A DNA stretch of 14,634 nt. It comes from Clostridia bacterium. GTDB taxonomy: Bacteria; Bacillota; DSM-521; Neomoorellales; Neomoorellaceae. The translations under genes were made by a program, and so were the position numbers. A model generated the notes under the pieces. It saw only the letters and a program-made list of their open reading frames with translations, was not told the origin of the DNA and did no database searches. The DNA lies in contig JAAYGJ010000243.1 in assembly GCA_012727745.1 (NCBI GenBank), positions 1 to 14,634 of the forward strand, given 5' to 3'. Positions 1 through 7,086 of the stretch are shown here, in pieces. Every line of letters starts with the position of its first letter. The first letter of the stretch is position 1.

Positions 1-1
1 G

Positions 2-589
2 GAATTACTGGCTGAAGCGCGGGAGAAGAGCGGTTTGCCTGTCGTAACCGAAGTGACCGATAAAGAACTGGTAGCTGAAGTGGCCGAGGTAGCTGACGTT
101 TTACAAATAGGCTCGCGCAATATGCAGAATTTTGCCCTGCTTCAAGCCGTAGGCCGGGTGTCAAAACCGGTTCTTTTAAAGCGGGGTCTGTCAGCTACGA
201 TTGAAGAATGGTTACTGGCGGCCGAATATATCTTTAGCGAGGGAAATAGTCAGGTCATTCTCTGTGAGCGGGGAATCCGCACTTTTGAGACCTATACCCG
301 CAATACCCTTGATTTAAGCGCGGTGCCGGCAGTCAAACATTTATCTCACCTGCCGGTAATCGTTGACCCCAGCCATGGTACCGGCCTGAGCTACATGATA
401 GCTCCTATGGCCCGGGCCGCTCTGGCTGCCGGGGCAGATGGCCTTATGGTTGAAGTCCATCCAACTCCTGCAGAGGCCCTTTCCGATGGCCCCCAGTCGC
501 TCACGCCGGAGCAGTTTGCAGCCATGGTAAAAGAATTAAGTCCGATTATCAGCGCCAGCAGGAGGGAGATGGGAGGGGCCACTTCATGA
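2..589 (+). CDS. aroF: 3-deoxy-7-phosphoheptulonate (DAHP) synthase, 5' truncated
   Basis: Condenses phosphoenolpyruvate and erythrose 4-phosphate, the first step of the cytoplasmic shikimate pathway. The reading frame is open to the left edge (residues ELLAEAREKSGLPVVTEV begin at base 2), so the gene starts outside the window; the TTG at base 35 is internal. Visible family motifs are VTEV, QIGSRNMQNF, KPVLLKRG, CERGIRTFE, the metal/substrate motif DPSHGTG, EVHP and SDGPQSL near the C-terminus. These fit the type I-beta (KDO8P-synthase-like) DAHP synthases common in Firmicutes. Any N-terminal regulatory domain would lie upstream and cannot be judged. The stop overlaps the pheA start (ATGA at 586-589), so the two are probably translationally coupled and belong to one aromatic amino acid operon. 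Identification is secure. Confidence 0.95.
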   Translation, partial: ELLAEAREKSGLPVVTEVTDKELVAEVAEVADVLQIGSRNMQNFALLQAVGRVSKPVLLKRGLSATIEEWLLAAEYIFSEGNSQVILCERGIRTFETYTRNTLDLSAVPAVKHLSHLPVIVDPSHGTGLSYMIAPMARAALAAGADGLMVEVHPTPAEALSDGPQSLTPEQFAAMVKELSPIISASRREMGGATS

Positions 590-1425
590 ATACAATAGCC
601 TACCTGGGTCCGGCCGGGACCTTTTCCCACGAAGCAGCAACTATCTGGGCCCGGCGTTACGAAGAAAAGTCAGATTATTTGCCCTGCCATAGTTTAATCG
701 AGGTGCTGGTAACTGTAACAAAGGGCAAGGCTAAGACAGCCCTCTTGCCGCTGGAAAATTCCATTGAGGGGACAGTTAACCTTACCCTTGATTTGCTGTT
801 AGGCGCTCAAGACATACAAGTTATAGGTGAAGTTATATTGCCGGTCCACCACTGCCTTATTAGCAAAGCCCCCAATTTAAAAGCAATCAAGGAGGTGTGG
901 TCCCACCCCCAGGCCTTGGCCCAATGCCGTTTTTACCTGAATAAAAACTTGCCTCAGGCGGTAATCAGGTCAACTGCCAGTACAGCAGAGGCAGTCAGTC
1001 AGGTCTGTCAGCGTCCTGAGCTGGCAGCTGTCGGTTCCGCTTTTGCCGCCGCCCTTTATCGCATACCAATACTGGCCAGAGACATCCACGATTATGAGGA
1101 TAACAGGACCCGCTTCTGGGTGCTGGGCCGGGAAAAACCGGCGCCCAGTTCCGGCCCCCATTTAACTTCTCTGGTAATAGCGGCTGCTGCCAACCGTCCT
1201 GGCAGCCTGTACGCAATTTTAAAGCACTTTGCTGTGGCGGGTATCAATTTAACCAAGATAGAATCCCGCCCCACTAAGAAGGTACTGGGAGAATACTTTT
1301 TCTTTATTGATTGCGAAGGCGAGGCAGCCACCTTCCCCTTAAAAGAGGTGCTGCAGCGATTGCAAAGGGAAGTTCCATTACTGAAGGTTCTGGGCTCTTA
1401 TCCCCGGGATAAGGGGGAAACTTAA
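586..1425 (+). CDS. pheA: Prephenate dehydratase with C-terminal ACT domain
   Basis: Converts prephenate to phenylpyruvate in phenylalanine synthesis. The protein has 279 residues, the usual length for a monofunctional PheA without chorismate mutase. The catalytic region (about 1-185) shows YLGPAGTFSHEAA at the N-terminus, LPLENSIEGTV (54-64), SHPQAL (106-111) and the hallmark NRTRF (173-177). The ACT domain (about 193-270) carries NRPGSL and the ESRP motif (226-229), which bind phenylalanine for feedback control in this family; allosteric inhibition is inferred, not seen. The ATG is preceded by GGGAGGGG (571-578) at a 7-base spacing. It overlaps aroF by 4 bases and abuts tyrA (TAA then ATG), so the three genes should be co-translated. 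Confidence 0.96.
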   Translation: MNTIAYLGPAGTFSHEAATIWARRYEEKSDYLPCHSLIEVLVTVTKGKAKTALLPLENSIEGTVNLTLDLLLGAQDIQVIGEVILPVHHCLISKAPNLKAIKEVWSHPQALAQCRFYLNKNLPQAVIRSTASTAEAVSQVCQRPELAAVGSAFAAALYRIPILARDIHDYEDNRTRFWVLGREKPAPSSGPHLTSLVIAAAANRPGSLYAILKHFAVAGINLTKIESRPTKKVLGEYFFFIDCEGEAATFPLKEVLQRLQREVPLLKVLGSYPRDKGET

Positions 1426-2571
1426 ATGCAGCTAACAACAGTTAAACCTGACAGGAGGCGCAAGAACAGCAGGGTGGAAAAAGTAGCAATTATCGGCCTG
1501 GGCTTGATAGGAGGTTCTCTGGGCTTGGCCCTGCTGCAAGGCGGCCTGGTAGGGGAAGTTATAGGTTATGACTGTGATCCGGAGACAACCCGGGCGGCCC
1601 TGGAGTGCGGTGCTATTTCCCAAGTTGTTTTTGACCTGCAAGCAGCTGCCAGAGAAGCAGAGCTGATAATTCTGGCTGTACCGGTGGGAAATCTGGTGCA
1701 AGTTGCGAAGGATATTGCTCCTGCTTTGCAAAGGGGGACAATAGTTACTGATACAGGGAGTGTTAAAGAAAGCATAGTTAGGGAGTTAGAGGCTATTTTG
1801 CAACCCCCGGCTTTTTACGTTGGCGGGCACCCCATGGCCGGTTCGGAGAAGGCAGGAATTAGGGCTGCCGATCGTTACCTGTTGGAAAACGCGGTATATG
1901 TATTGACGCCAACACCAGCCACTGACCCGCAGGCCTTACAGCAGTTGGACGATCTTTTCCGGGCTGTTGGCTCCCGGGTCATAACCCTTGAGCCAGGCGA
2001 ACATGACCTGGTGGTTGCTGGAGTCAGTCACTTACCACACCTTTTGGCAATTACTCTAATGCAAACGGCCGGTGAACTGGCCGCAGAGCATCCCCTGGCG
2101 CTAATGCTTGCTGCCGGTGGCTTTCGGGATACCACCCGTATTGCGGCCTCTGATCCGATTATGTGGCGAGACATTTTTCTGCACAACCGGACAGCCCTGC
2201 AAAAGATGCTGGCAGACTGGCGCCAACAGATAGATATTATGCAGGCGATGATCGACCAAAACGATGCTGCCGCTCTTGAGAAATATATCCGGCAGGCCCG
2301 GGAATTAAGGAGTCAAGTGCCGAAGCGTCAAAAAGGATTGCTCCCGGCTCTGCATGAGCTGGTTGTTACAGTACCAGACCGGCCGGGCATTATTGGTAGG
2401 CTGGCAACGCTCCTGGGAAATGAAGACATCAATATTATTAATATTGAGATCCTAAGAGTACGCGAGGGTGAAGGCGGCAGCATCCGCCTAGGGTTTACGA
2501 CTGCTAATGCTGCGGGCCTTGCTCGGGAAATATTGCAAAGAGCAGGTTATAAAGTAACGAAGTATGAATAA
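1426..2571 (+). CDS. tyrA: Prephenate dehydrogenase with C-terminal ACT domain
   Basis: Oxidatively decarboxylates prephenate to 4-hydroxyphenylpyruvate for tyrosine synthesis. The 381-residue protein has a Rossmann dinucleotide site GLGLIGGSLG (24-33). The end of its second strand reads GYDCD with Asp49, which in this fold usually favours NAD+ over NADP+ (inference). The substrate and dimerisation region contains GGHPMAGSEKAG (133-144), SHLPH (201-205) and FRDTTRIAASDP (233-244). An ACT domain follows at about 308-380 with VPDRPGIIG, a likely tyrosine sensor as in Bacillus-type TyrA. The ATG has AAGGGGG (1411-1417) 8 bases upstream. A basic stretch (residues 9-16) precedes the Rossmann fold, so a start at GTG 1474 is conceivable, but its spacing to the nearest AGGAGG is poorer. 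It is the last gene before a 158-base gap. Confidence 0.95.
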   Translation: MQLTTVKPDRRRKNSRVEKVAIIGLGLIGGSLGLALLQGGLVGEVIGYDCDPETTRAALECGAISQVVFDLQAAAREAELIILAVPVGNLVQVAKDIAPALQRGTIVTDTGSVKESIVRELEAILQPPAFYVGGHPMAGSEKAGIRAADRYLLENAVYVLTPTPATDPQALQQLDDLFRAVGSRVITLEPGEHDLVVAGVSHLPHLLAITLMQTAGELAAEHPLALMLAAGGFRDTTRIAASDPIMWRDIFLHNRTALQKMLADWRQQIDIMQAMIDQNDAAALEKYIRQARELRSQVPKRQKGLLPALHELVVTVPDRPGIIGRLATLLGNEDINIINIEILRVREGEGGSIRLGFTTANAAGLAREILQRAGYKVTKYE

Positions 2572-2607
2572 GAGCGCTCCTTTCCTGCTATGTAGGTTTA
2601 TGGTAAA

Positions 2608-2637
2608 ATGACAATCATAAAGGATTGTAAATATTAT
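2608..2637 (+). promoter_or_regulatory. Predicted sigma-A promoter for the folP operon
   Basis: ATGACA (2608-2613, 5 of 6 to TTGACA) and TATTAT (2632-2637, 5 of 6 to TATAAT) are separated by 18 bases. They lie in the only long gap between tyrA and folP, and transcription would begin near 2644. A short inverted repeat overlaps the -35 box. The call rests on similarity to consensus only. Confidence 0.5.
2611..2628. repeat. Inverted repeat ACAATC-N6-GATTGT in the folP promoter
   Basis: Perfect 6-bp arms (2611-2616 and 2623-2628) flank a 6-base centre. The repeat begins inside the predicted -35 box and fills most of the spacer. The placement is typical of a repressor operator, but arms this short could arise by chance. 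Confidence 0.35.
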
Positions 2638-2643
2638 AACCTT

Positions 2644-2729
2644 TTAAGAGAGAACCGGCCGACGTTGAACGGCGTCGCTAGGCTTTAGGAGGGTAGACCC
2701 GGCTGTTTAAACCCGGATATTTTACGAAG
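2644..2729 (+). promoter_or_regulatory. Structured GC-rich leader of folP with an orphan ribosome binding site
   Basis: From the predicted transcription start to the first folP ATG the RNA could form a hairpin: CGACG (2660-2664) pairs with CGTCG (2673-2677) across an 8-base loop. This is followed by a strong AGGAGGG (2687-2693) and two copies of ACCCGG. The Shine-Dalgarno sequence is 36 bases from the first ATG, but 9 bases from a CTG at 2703 that is in frame with folP. I checked it by eye against the tetrahydrofolate riboswitch core and saw no match. Confidence 0.35.
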
Positions 2730-3578
2730 ATGGTTAAAGGATTTGCTCATAACGGTTTTATCTTTAATTTTGGCCAGCGCACCTATGTGATGGGCGTCCT
2801 TAATGTTACCCCTGATTCTTTTTCTGACGGTGGCAAGTATTTTACGCTGGAGGCGGCAGTTAGCCGGGCCAGGGCAATGGTGGCAGCCGGGGCGGACATT
2901 ATTGATATCGGCGCCGAATCTACCCGCCCCTTTTCTGAGGCCGTTAGTCTGGCCGAGGAATTACGGCGTTTGCTACCTGTGGTAGAAATCCTGGCTAAAG
3001 AGTTAAACGTACCAATTTCTGTTGATACTTACAAGGCTGAAGTTGCCCGTCAGGCCCTGGTAAGGGGTGCTACTATAATCAATGATATCAGCGGTCTGCG
3101 TTTTGATGAGCTGATGCCAGAGGTGGTTGCTGATTTTGGCTGTCCGGTTATAGTTGGACATATCAAAGGCACACCTAAGGACATGCAGAAAAATCCGACT
3201 TACCGGGATGTAGTGGCCGAAGTTAAGACTTACTTGCAAGAAAGTGTTGAGTTGGCCGTAAGAGCTGGCCTGCCTGCGGCAAAGGTTATCGTTGATCCCG
3301 GGATTGGTTTTGGTAAAACTACCGCTCATAATTTAAAAATATTACAGCGTTTATATCAATTTAAGACGTTAGGACAGCCTTTATTAATCGGTACTTCAAA
3401 TAAAGCGTTTATCGGCGATGTGCTAGACAAGCCTGTTGAGGAGAGGACTTTTGGCACGGCGGCCACAGTAGCTCTGGGTATTGCCGGCGGTGCCGATATT
3501 GTGCGGGTACATGATGTCCGGGCAATGAAGCAGGTGACCCGGATGGCTGATGCGATCGTGAGGGGCAATTATGACTGA
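2730..3578 (+). CDS. folP: Dihydropteroate synthase (start may be CTG at 2703)
   Basis: Joins p-aminobenzoate to 6-hydroxymethyl-7,8-dihydropterin diphosphate to make dihydropteroate in folate synthesis; it is the sulfonamide target. From the ATG it has 282 residues and TIM-barrel motifs in order: MGVLNVTPDSFSDGG (21-35), DIGAESTRP (59-67), ISVDTYKAEVA (96-106), INDISG (117-122), DPGIGFGKT (189-197), TSNKAFIG (222-229) and RVHDV (259-263). The usual S-R-K motif reads S-N-K here, while the Lys and the later Arg are kept. No Shine-Dalgarno sequence precedes the ATG, whereas AGGAGGG (2687-2693) is ideally spaced for CTG 2703. Initiating there would add nine residues (LFKPGYFTK), so the true start is uncertain. 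The stop overlaps the next gene by 8 bases. Confidence 0.94.
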   Translation: MVKGFAHNGFIFNFGQRTYVMGVLNVTPDSFSDGGKYFTLEAAVSRARAMVAAGADIIDIGAESTRPFSEAVSLAEELRRLLPVVEILAKELNVPISVDTYKAEVARQALVRGATIINDISGLRFDELMPEVVADFGCPVIVGHIKGTPKDMQKNPTYRDVVAEVKTYLQESVELAVRAGLPAAKVIVDPGIGFGKTTAHNLKILQRLYQFKTLGQPLLIGTSNKAFIGDVLDKPVEERTFGTAATVALGIAGGADIVRVHDVRAMKQVTRMADAIVRGNYD

Positions 3579-4422
3579 TAAATTATCTTTACAGGGTATG
3601 TCGTTTTACGGTTATCACGGAGCATTGCCGGCAGAAAAATCGCTGGGACAGCGGTTTGTAATAGACGTGACGCTATACCTTGATTTAGCCGCTGCTGGCA
3701 AAACGGATTCCCTGGAAAAAAGTATTGATTATACCGGCGTTTACAATACAGTCAAACAGGTGGTAGAGGAGGAACGTTTTAACCTGATTGAAGCATTGGC
3801 CGAGCGGATTGCTACTCTGCTACTGGAACGGTATATTCAGGCCAAGCAAGTCGTGGTCAATGTTACCAAGCCCCAGGTGCCTATCGCCGGCGTCCTGGCT
3901 GGTGCTCAGGTGGAAATAAGCCGCCGCCGGCTCAAGAGGGTTTACCTGAGCTTAGGTTCCAATATTGAGCCTAAAGAAGAATACTTGCGCCAGGCACTTA
4001 GATTGATTGCCAGCCACCCCCGGATTAAGCTTATCAAAACCTCTTCCCTTTATCTGACTGAACCGGTAGGTTACCGGGAACAAGATTGGTTTTTGAATGC
4101 AGTAGCAGCCTGTGATACTGATTTAAACCCGCTGCTACTTCTCCAAGAAATCCAGAACTTTGAACTTTTATTACAGCGCCAGCGCCAGTTTCGCTGGGGA
4201 CCGCGGACTATTGATATTGACATCATTACTTATGGTGAGGATAAAATTGACCTCCCTCAATTACAAATCCCCCATCCCCGGGCCCGGCAAAGGGCCTTTG
4301 TACTGGTGCCTCTGGCAGAGTTGAACAGGGAGGCGATTATTGAAGGTAAAACGGTGCAGGAACTGCTAGATACGCTTAAAGCAACGGAACAGGTAAAATA
4401 CCATGGACCTTTTAATATTTAA
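3571..4422 (+). CDS. folBK: Bifunctional dihydroneopterin aldolase / HPPK fusion
   Basis: One 283-residue protein carries two consecutive folate steps. The N-terminal half (about 1-118) is dihydroneopterin aldolase, which releases glycolaldehyde to give 6-hydroxymethyl-7,8-dihydropterin. It has Glu22, Tyr54 (DYTGVY), Glu74 and Lys101 at the positions expected of the active site. The C-terminal half (about 122-275) is 6-hydroxymethyl-7,8-dihydropterin pyrophosphokinase, with YLSLGSNIEP (125-134), EPVGYREQDWFLNAV, RWGPRTIDIDII and HPRARQRAFVLVPLAEL. The halves join at a basic stretch (SRRRLKRVY) with almost no linker. The ATG has TGAGGGG 5 bases upstream and overlaps folP by 8 bases. Fusions of folate enzymes are known; here the product of one domain is the substrate of the other, and the next enzyme is encoded immediately upstream. 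Confidence 0.95.
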   Translation: MTDKLSLQGMSFYGYHGALPAEKSLGQRFVIDVTLYLDLAAAGKTDSLEKSIDYTGVYNTVKQVVEEERFNLIEALAERIATLLLERYIQAKQVVVNVTKPQVPIAGVLAGAQVEISRRRLKRVYLSLGSNIEPKEEYLRQALRLIASHPRIKLIKTSSLYLTEPVGYREQDWFLNAVAACDTDLNPLLLLQEIQNFELLLQRQRQFRWGPRTIDIDIITYGEDKIDLPQLQIPHPRARQRAFVLVPLAELNREAIIEGKTVQELLDTLKATEQVKYHGPFNI

Positions 4423-4445
4423 GAAGCTAGAAGGAGGCCCCGGCA

Positions 4446-5009
4446 GTGATTGACGTGGAAAAGATTGAAGCAGCAGTGCGGACGATTATTGAAGCTATAG
4501 GTGAAGACCCGGAACGGGAAGGGCTAAAGGAAACACCGCGCCGGGTAGCCCGTATGTACCAGGAAATATTTGCCGGCCTGGAGATTGATCCAGCCGAAGC
4601 TTTCAGTGTTCTTTACAGCGAAGATCATGAGGAATTAGTTCTGGTTAAAGATATCCCTTTTTACTCTATGTGTGAGCACCATTTACTGCCATTCCTTGGC
4701 AAAGTACATATAGGTTATATTCCCCGCAGAGGACGGGTGGTGGGTTTAAGCAAACTGGCGCGCGGGGTCGAAATATTAGCTAAACGACCTCAGCTACAGG
4801 AAAGGCTAACCAAGCAGATCGCTGACGTTATTATGCAAAACTTGAACGCTCTGGGGGTTATCGTCATAATTGAGGCTGAGCATATGTGTATGAGCATGCG
4901 GGGGGTAAAAAAACCCGGCTCCACCACTGTAACTTCGGCGGTGAGGGGTGTACTCCACGATGATGAAGCCCTGCGTGCCGAAGCTCTGGCTCTCATACAA
5001 AAATCATAG
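4446..5009 (+). CDS. folE: GTP cyclohydrolase I
   Basis: Opens and rearranges GTP to 7,8-dihydroneopterin triphosphate, the first step of pterin and folate synthesis. The 187-residue length is typical of the bacterial FolE1 family. It shows GLKETPRRVARMY (26-38), the zinc and catalytic motif SMCEHHLLPF (Cys76, His79), LSKLARGVEI (101-110), EHMCMSMRGV with zinc ligand Cys148, and a C-terminal KPGSTTVTSA. The start is GTG, with AAGGAGG at 4430-4436 about 9 bases upstream. It lies 23 bases after folBK and 43 before aroA. It supplies the pterin consumed by FolBK and FolP. The step removing phosphates from dihydroneopterin triphosphate is not encoded in the window. Confidence 0.97.
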   Translation: MIDVEKIEAAVRTIIEAIGEDPEREGLKETPRRVARMYQEIFAGLEIDPAEAFSVLYSEDHEELVLVKDIPFYSMCEHHLLPFLGKVHIGYIPRRGRVVGLSKLARGVEILAKRPQLQERLTKQIADVIMQNLNALGVIVIIEAEHMCMSMRGVKKPGSTTVTSAVRGVLHDDEALRAEALALIQKS

Positions 5010-5052
5010 TATGTAATACAGGTAGTTAAATTTTTTTTCGAGGTGGCAAGAA

Positions 5053-6360
5053 ATGCGTATTGTTGTCCAGCCGTCCCGGTCCCTGCAGGGAGAGCTTAGA
5101 CCGCCGGGGGATAAGTCTATTTCCCATAGGGCGGCAATTATTGCTGCTCTGGCTGAAGGCACCAGTACAATCAACGGGTTTCTTGAGGGCGCTGATTGTC
5201 TCAGTACTCTGGCATGCCTGCGCTCTCTGGGGGTCAAAATCAGGGCGCCGGAGGCCGGGCAGCTAGAGGTAGCAGGGCAGGGATTATTTTCCCTCCAGGA
5301 ACCGGAAACGGTGCTGGATGCAGGTAATTCTGGTACCACTATGCGCTTGTTGCTGGGAGTGCTGGCCGGGCAAAAATTTTACAGCGTCCTTAGCGGCGAC
5401 GCGTCATTGCGGCGGCGGCCCATGGGTCGGGTGAGCAACCCCCTAAAGGCTATGGGAGCCCGGATATGGGGACGTCGGGGAGGAGAACTGGCACCGCTCA
5501 GCATTTTGGGGAGCAAGTTACAGGCCATAAATTACAGTTTGCCTGTAGCCAGCGCCCAGGTTAAATCGGCTTTGTTGCTGGCCGGTCTTTATGCTGCCGG
5601 GGAAACGGTTTTAAGGGAGCCGTGGCAATCCCGGGATCACAGCGAAAGGATGCTCCGGGCGGCCGGAGCGGCCATTCAGGTCGAAGGGCAGGTAACCCGC
5701 CTGCGGGGCGGTAAACCTTTAAAACCGTTAAACGTCGTTATACCCGGGGATATGTCAGCAGCGGCATTTTTCATTGTTGCAGCGGTAATTTTACCCTGTG
5801 CGGAACTAATAGTGCGGCAGGTAAATTTAAACCCTACACGGACGGGAATACTGGAAGTACTACGGGCTATGGGGGCACTGATTGAAGTCATTAGCCGGGG
5901 AAAAAACGGAATGGAACCGGTAGGCGATATCAGGGTTTGTGCCAGCAAACTGCGAGGGGTTGAGATCGGCGGTTCCATAATACCCCGATTGATTGATGAG
6001 GTGCCGGTGCTGGCAGTTGCCGCTGCTCTGGCAGAAGGAGAGACGGTAATTCGCGATGCCGCCGAGCTAAAGGTTAAAGAAAGTGACCGGATCAGCATGG
6101 TCGCCAGGGAACTGGCGAAAATGGGAGCCCAAATTAAACCTGCACCTGACGGCCTGCTAATTAATGGCAGCACTTTGCGGGGTGCAGTAGTAGACAGCCA
6201 TGGGGATCACCGCCTGGCCATGGCCCTGGCAGTAGCAGGCCTGGCGGCAGTAGAGGGAGAGACGGTCATCCGGGGAGCTGAATGCCTGGCGGTATCATAT
6301 CCTAACTTTATAAATGATCTGAGAAGTATGGGAGTAGAGGTAAGGGAAGAAATTGAGTAA
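5053..6360 (+). CDS. aroA: 3-phosphoshikimate 1-carboxyvinyltransferase (EPSP synthase)
   Basis: Transfers the enolpyruvyl group of phosphoenolpyruvate to shikimate 3-phosphate, the step before chorismate. The 435-residue protein shows the two-domain EPSPS motifs in order: PPGDKSISHRA (17-27, Lys21), DAGNSGTTMRLLLG (89-102), GDASLRRRPMGR (115-126), SAQVKSALLLAG (167-178), SRDHSERML (193-201), PGDMSAAAFF (231-240), RLIDEVPVLAV (312-322, catalytic Asp315), KESDRI (342-347, Glu343) and SHGDHRLAMAL (382-392). The start ATG has GAGGTGG (5040-5046) 6 bases upstream. It is separated from aroF-pheA-tyrA by the folate genes and overlaps cmk by 8 bases. Chorismate feeds phenylalanine and tyrosine synthesis and, through p-aminobenzoate, the FolP reaction. 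Confidence 0.97.
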   Translation: MRIVVQPSRSLQGELRPPGDKSISHRAAIIAALAEGTSTINGFLEGADCLSTLACLRSLGVKIRAPEAGQLEVAGQGLFSLQEPETVLDAGNSGTTMRLLLGVLAGQKFYSVLSGDASLRRRPMGRVSNPLKAMGARIWGRRGGELAPLSILGSKLQAINYSLPVASAQVKSALLLAGLYAAGETVLREPWQSRDHSERMLRAAGAAIQVEGQVTRLRGGKPLKPLNVVIPGDMSAAAFFIVAAVILPCAELIVRQVNLNPTRTGILEVLRAMGALIEVISRGKNGMEPVGDIRVCASKLRGVEIGGSIIPRLIDEVPVLAVAAALAEGETVIRDAAELKVKESDRISMVARELAKMGAQIKPAPDGLLINGSTLRGAVVDSHGDHRLAMALAVAGLAAVEGETVIRGAECLAVSYPNFINDLRSMGVEVREEIE

Positions 6361-7039
6361 ACAGATACGGGGAAATGTAGCTATTGATGGGCCAGCAGGA
6401 GCCGGCAAAAGCACGGTAGCCAGGCGCCTGGCTAGCAGGCTTGATTATCTTTATATAGATACCGGCGCTATGTACCGAGCTTTGACCTGGAAAGCCCTGC
6501 AGCAGGGTGTTGATCTGGGCGATGAGCGGGCCCTTAAGGAGCTGGCTGATACGACAGATATTTTTTTGAAGAGCGACGAGCAACACCAGCCACTGGTATA
6601 TTGTGAAGGGCTAAACATTACAGCAGCGATCCGCACTCCGCTAGTATCGCGCCATGTGTCGCTTGTTGCCGAGAAAGAGAGTGTGCGCCGGCGCCTGGTA
6701 GAACTGCAACGGCAGATGGCTGCTTCTAACCGGGTGGTTATGGACGGTCGAGATATTGGCACTTATGTTCTCCCTGACGCTCCTTTCAAATTCTTTTTGA
6801 CCGCTTCTCTGACCGAAAGGGCGCGGCGACGCTGCCTGGAAATATACAATACTTGCCGGCCGGCAGAACTGGAGCAAGTAAAAGCAGAAATCAACCAGCG
6901 CGATATTCAGGACAGCCAGCGCCAGTTTGCCCCTTTAAAGCCGGCGCCTGACGCGGTAATTATTGACAGCAGTCAGATGACTATTGAGGAAGTGGTGGCC
7001 AGGCTGGAACAAATAATTTACGAACGGAGTGGTTATTAA
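6353..7039 (+). CDS. cmk: Cytidylate kinase
   Basis: Phosphorylates CMP and dCMP with ATP in the cytoplasm, recycling nucleotides for RNA, DNA and phospholipid precursors. The 228-residue length is usual. Motifs are the P-loop GPAGAGKST (13-21), YIDTGAMYRALT (34-45), MDGRDIGTYVLP (130-141) and the lid/arginine motif RDIQDSQR...PL (183-195). The start is TTG, with AAGGGA about 5 bases upstream, inside the last codons of aroA (8-base overlap), which suggests translational coupling. The aroA-cmk-plsC-ispH order is one I recognise from many Clostridia. Nothing is unusual in the protein itself. Confidence 0.96.
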   Translation: MSKQIRGNVAIDGPAGAGKSTVARRLASRLDYLYIDTGAMYRALTWKALQQGVDLGDERALKELADTTDIFLKSDEQHQPLVYCEGLNITAAIRTPLVSRHVSLVAEKESVRRRLVELQRQMAASNRVVMDGRDIGTYVLPDAPFKFFLTASLTERARRRCLEIYNTCRPAELEQVKAEINQRDIQDSQRQFAPLKPAPDAVIIDSSQMTIEEVVARLEQIIYERSGY

Positions 7040-7086
7040 GTTTGGCCTCCGTACTGCTAACTCTACACTGAATGGGGAAGTGGAGT

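Noticed and set aside
35..37. TTG at base 35 as the aroF start
   Set aside because: The frame continues to base 2 with residues matching DAHP synthase, so the gene is cut by the window edge.
2572..2579. GAGCGCTC palindrome after tyrA as a terminator
   Set aside because: Too short to form a stable loop and not followed by a run of T.
2644..2729. Tetrahydrofolate riboswitch upstream of folP
   Set aside because: The conserved core sequences I know for that class are not visible; only a short hairpin and repeats are present.
5676..6173. Minus-strand open frame opposite aroA
   Set aside because: Low-complexity translation rich in Ser, Ile and Pro, no plausible ribosome binding site seen, fully inside aroA.
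7040..7086. Tiny TTG-started open frame between cmk and plsC
   Set aside because: Encodes only nine residues with no ribosome binding site evidence; treated as spacer.
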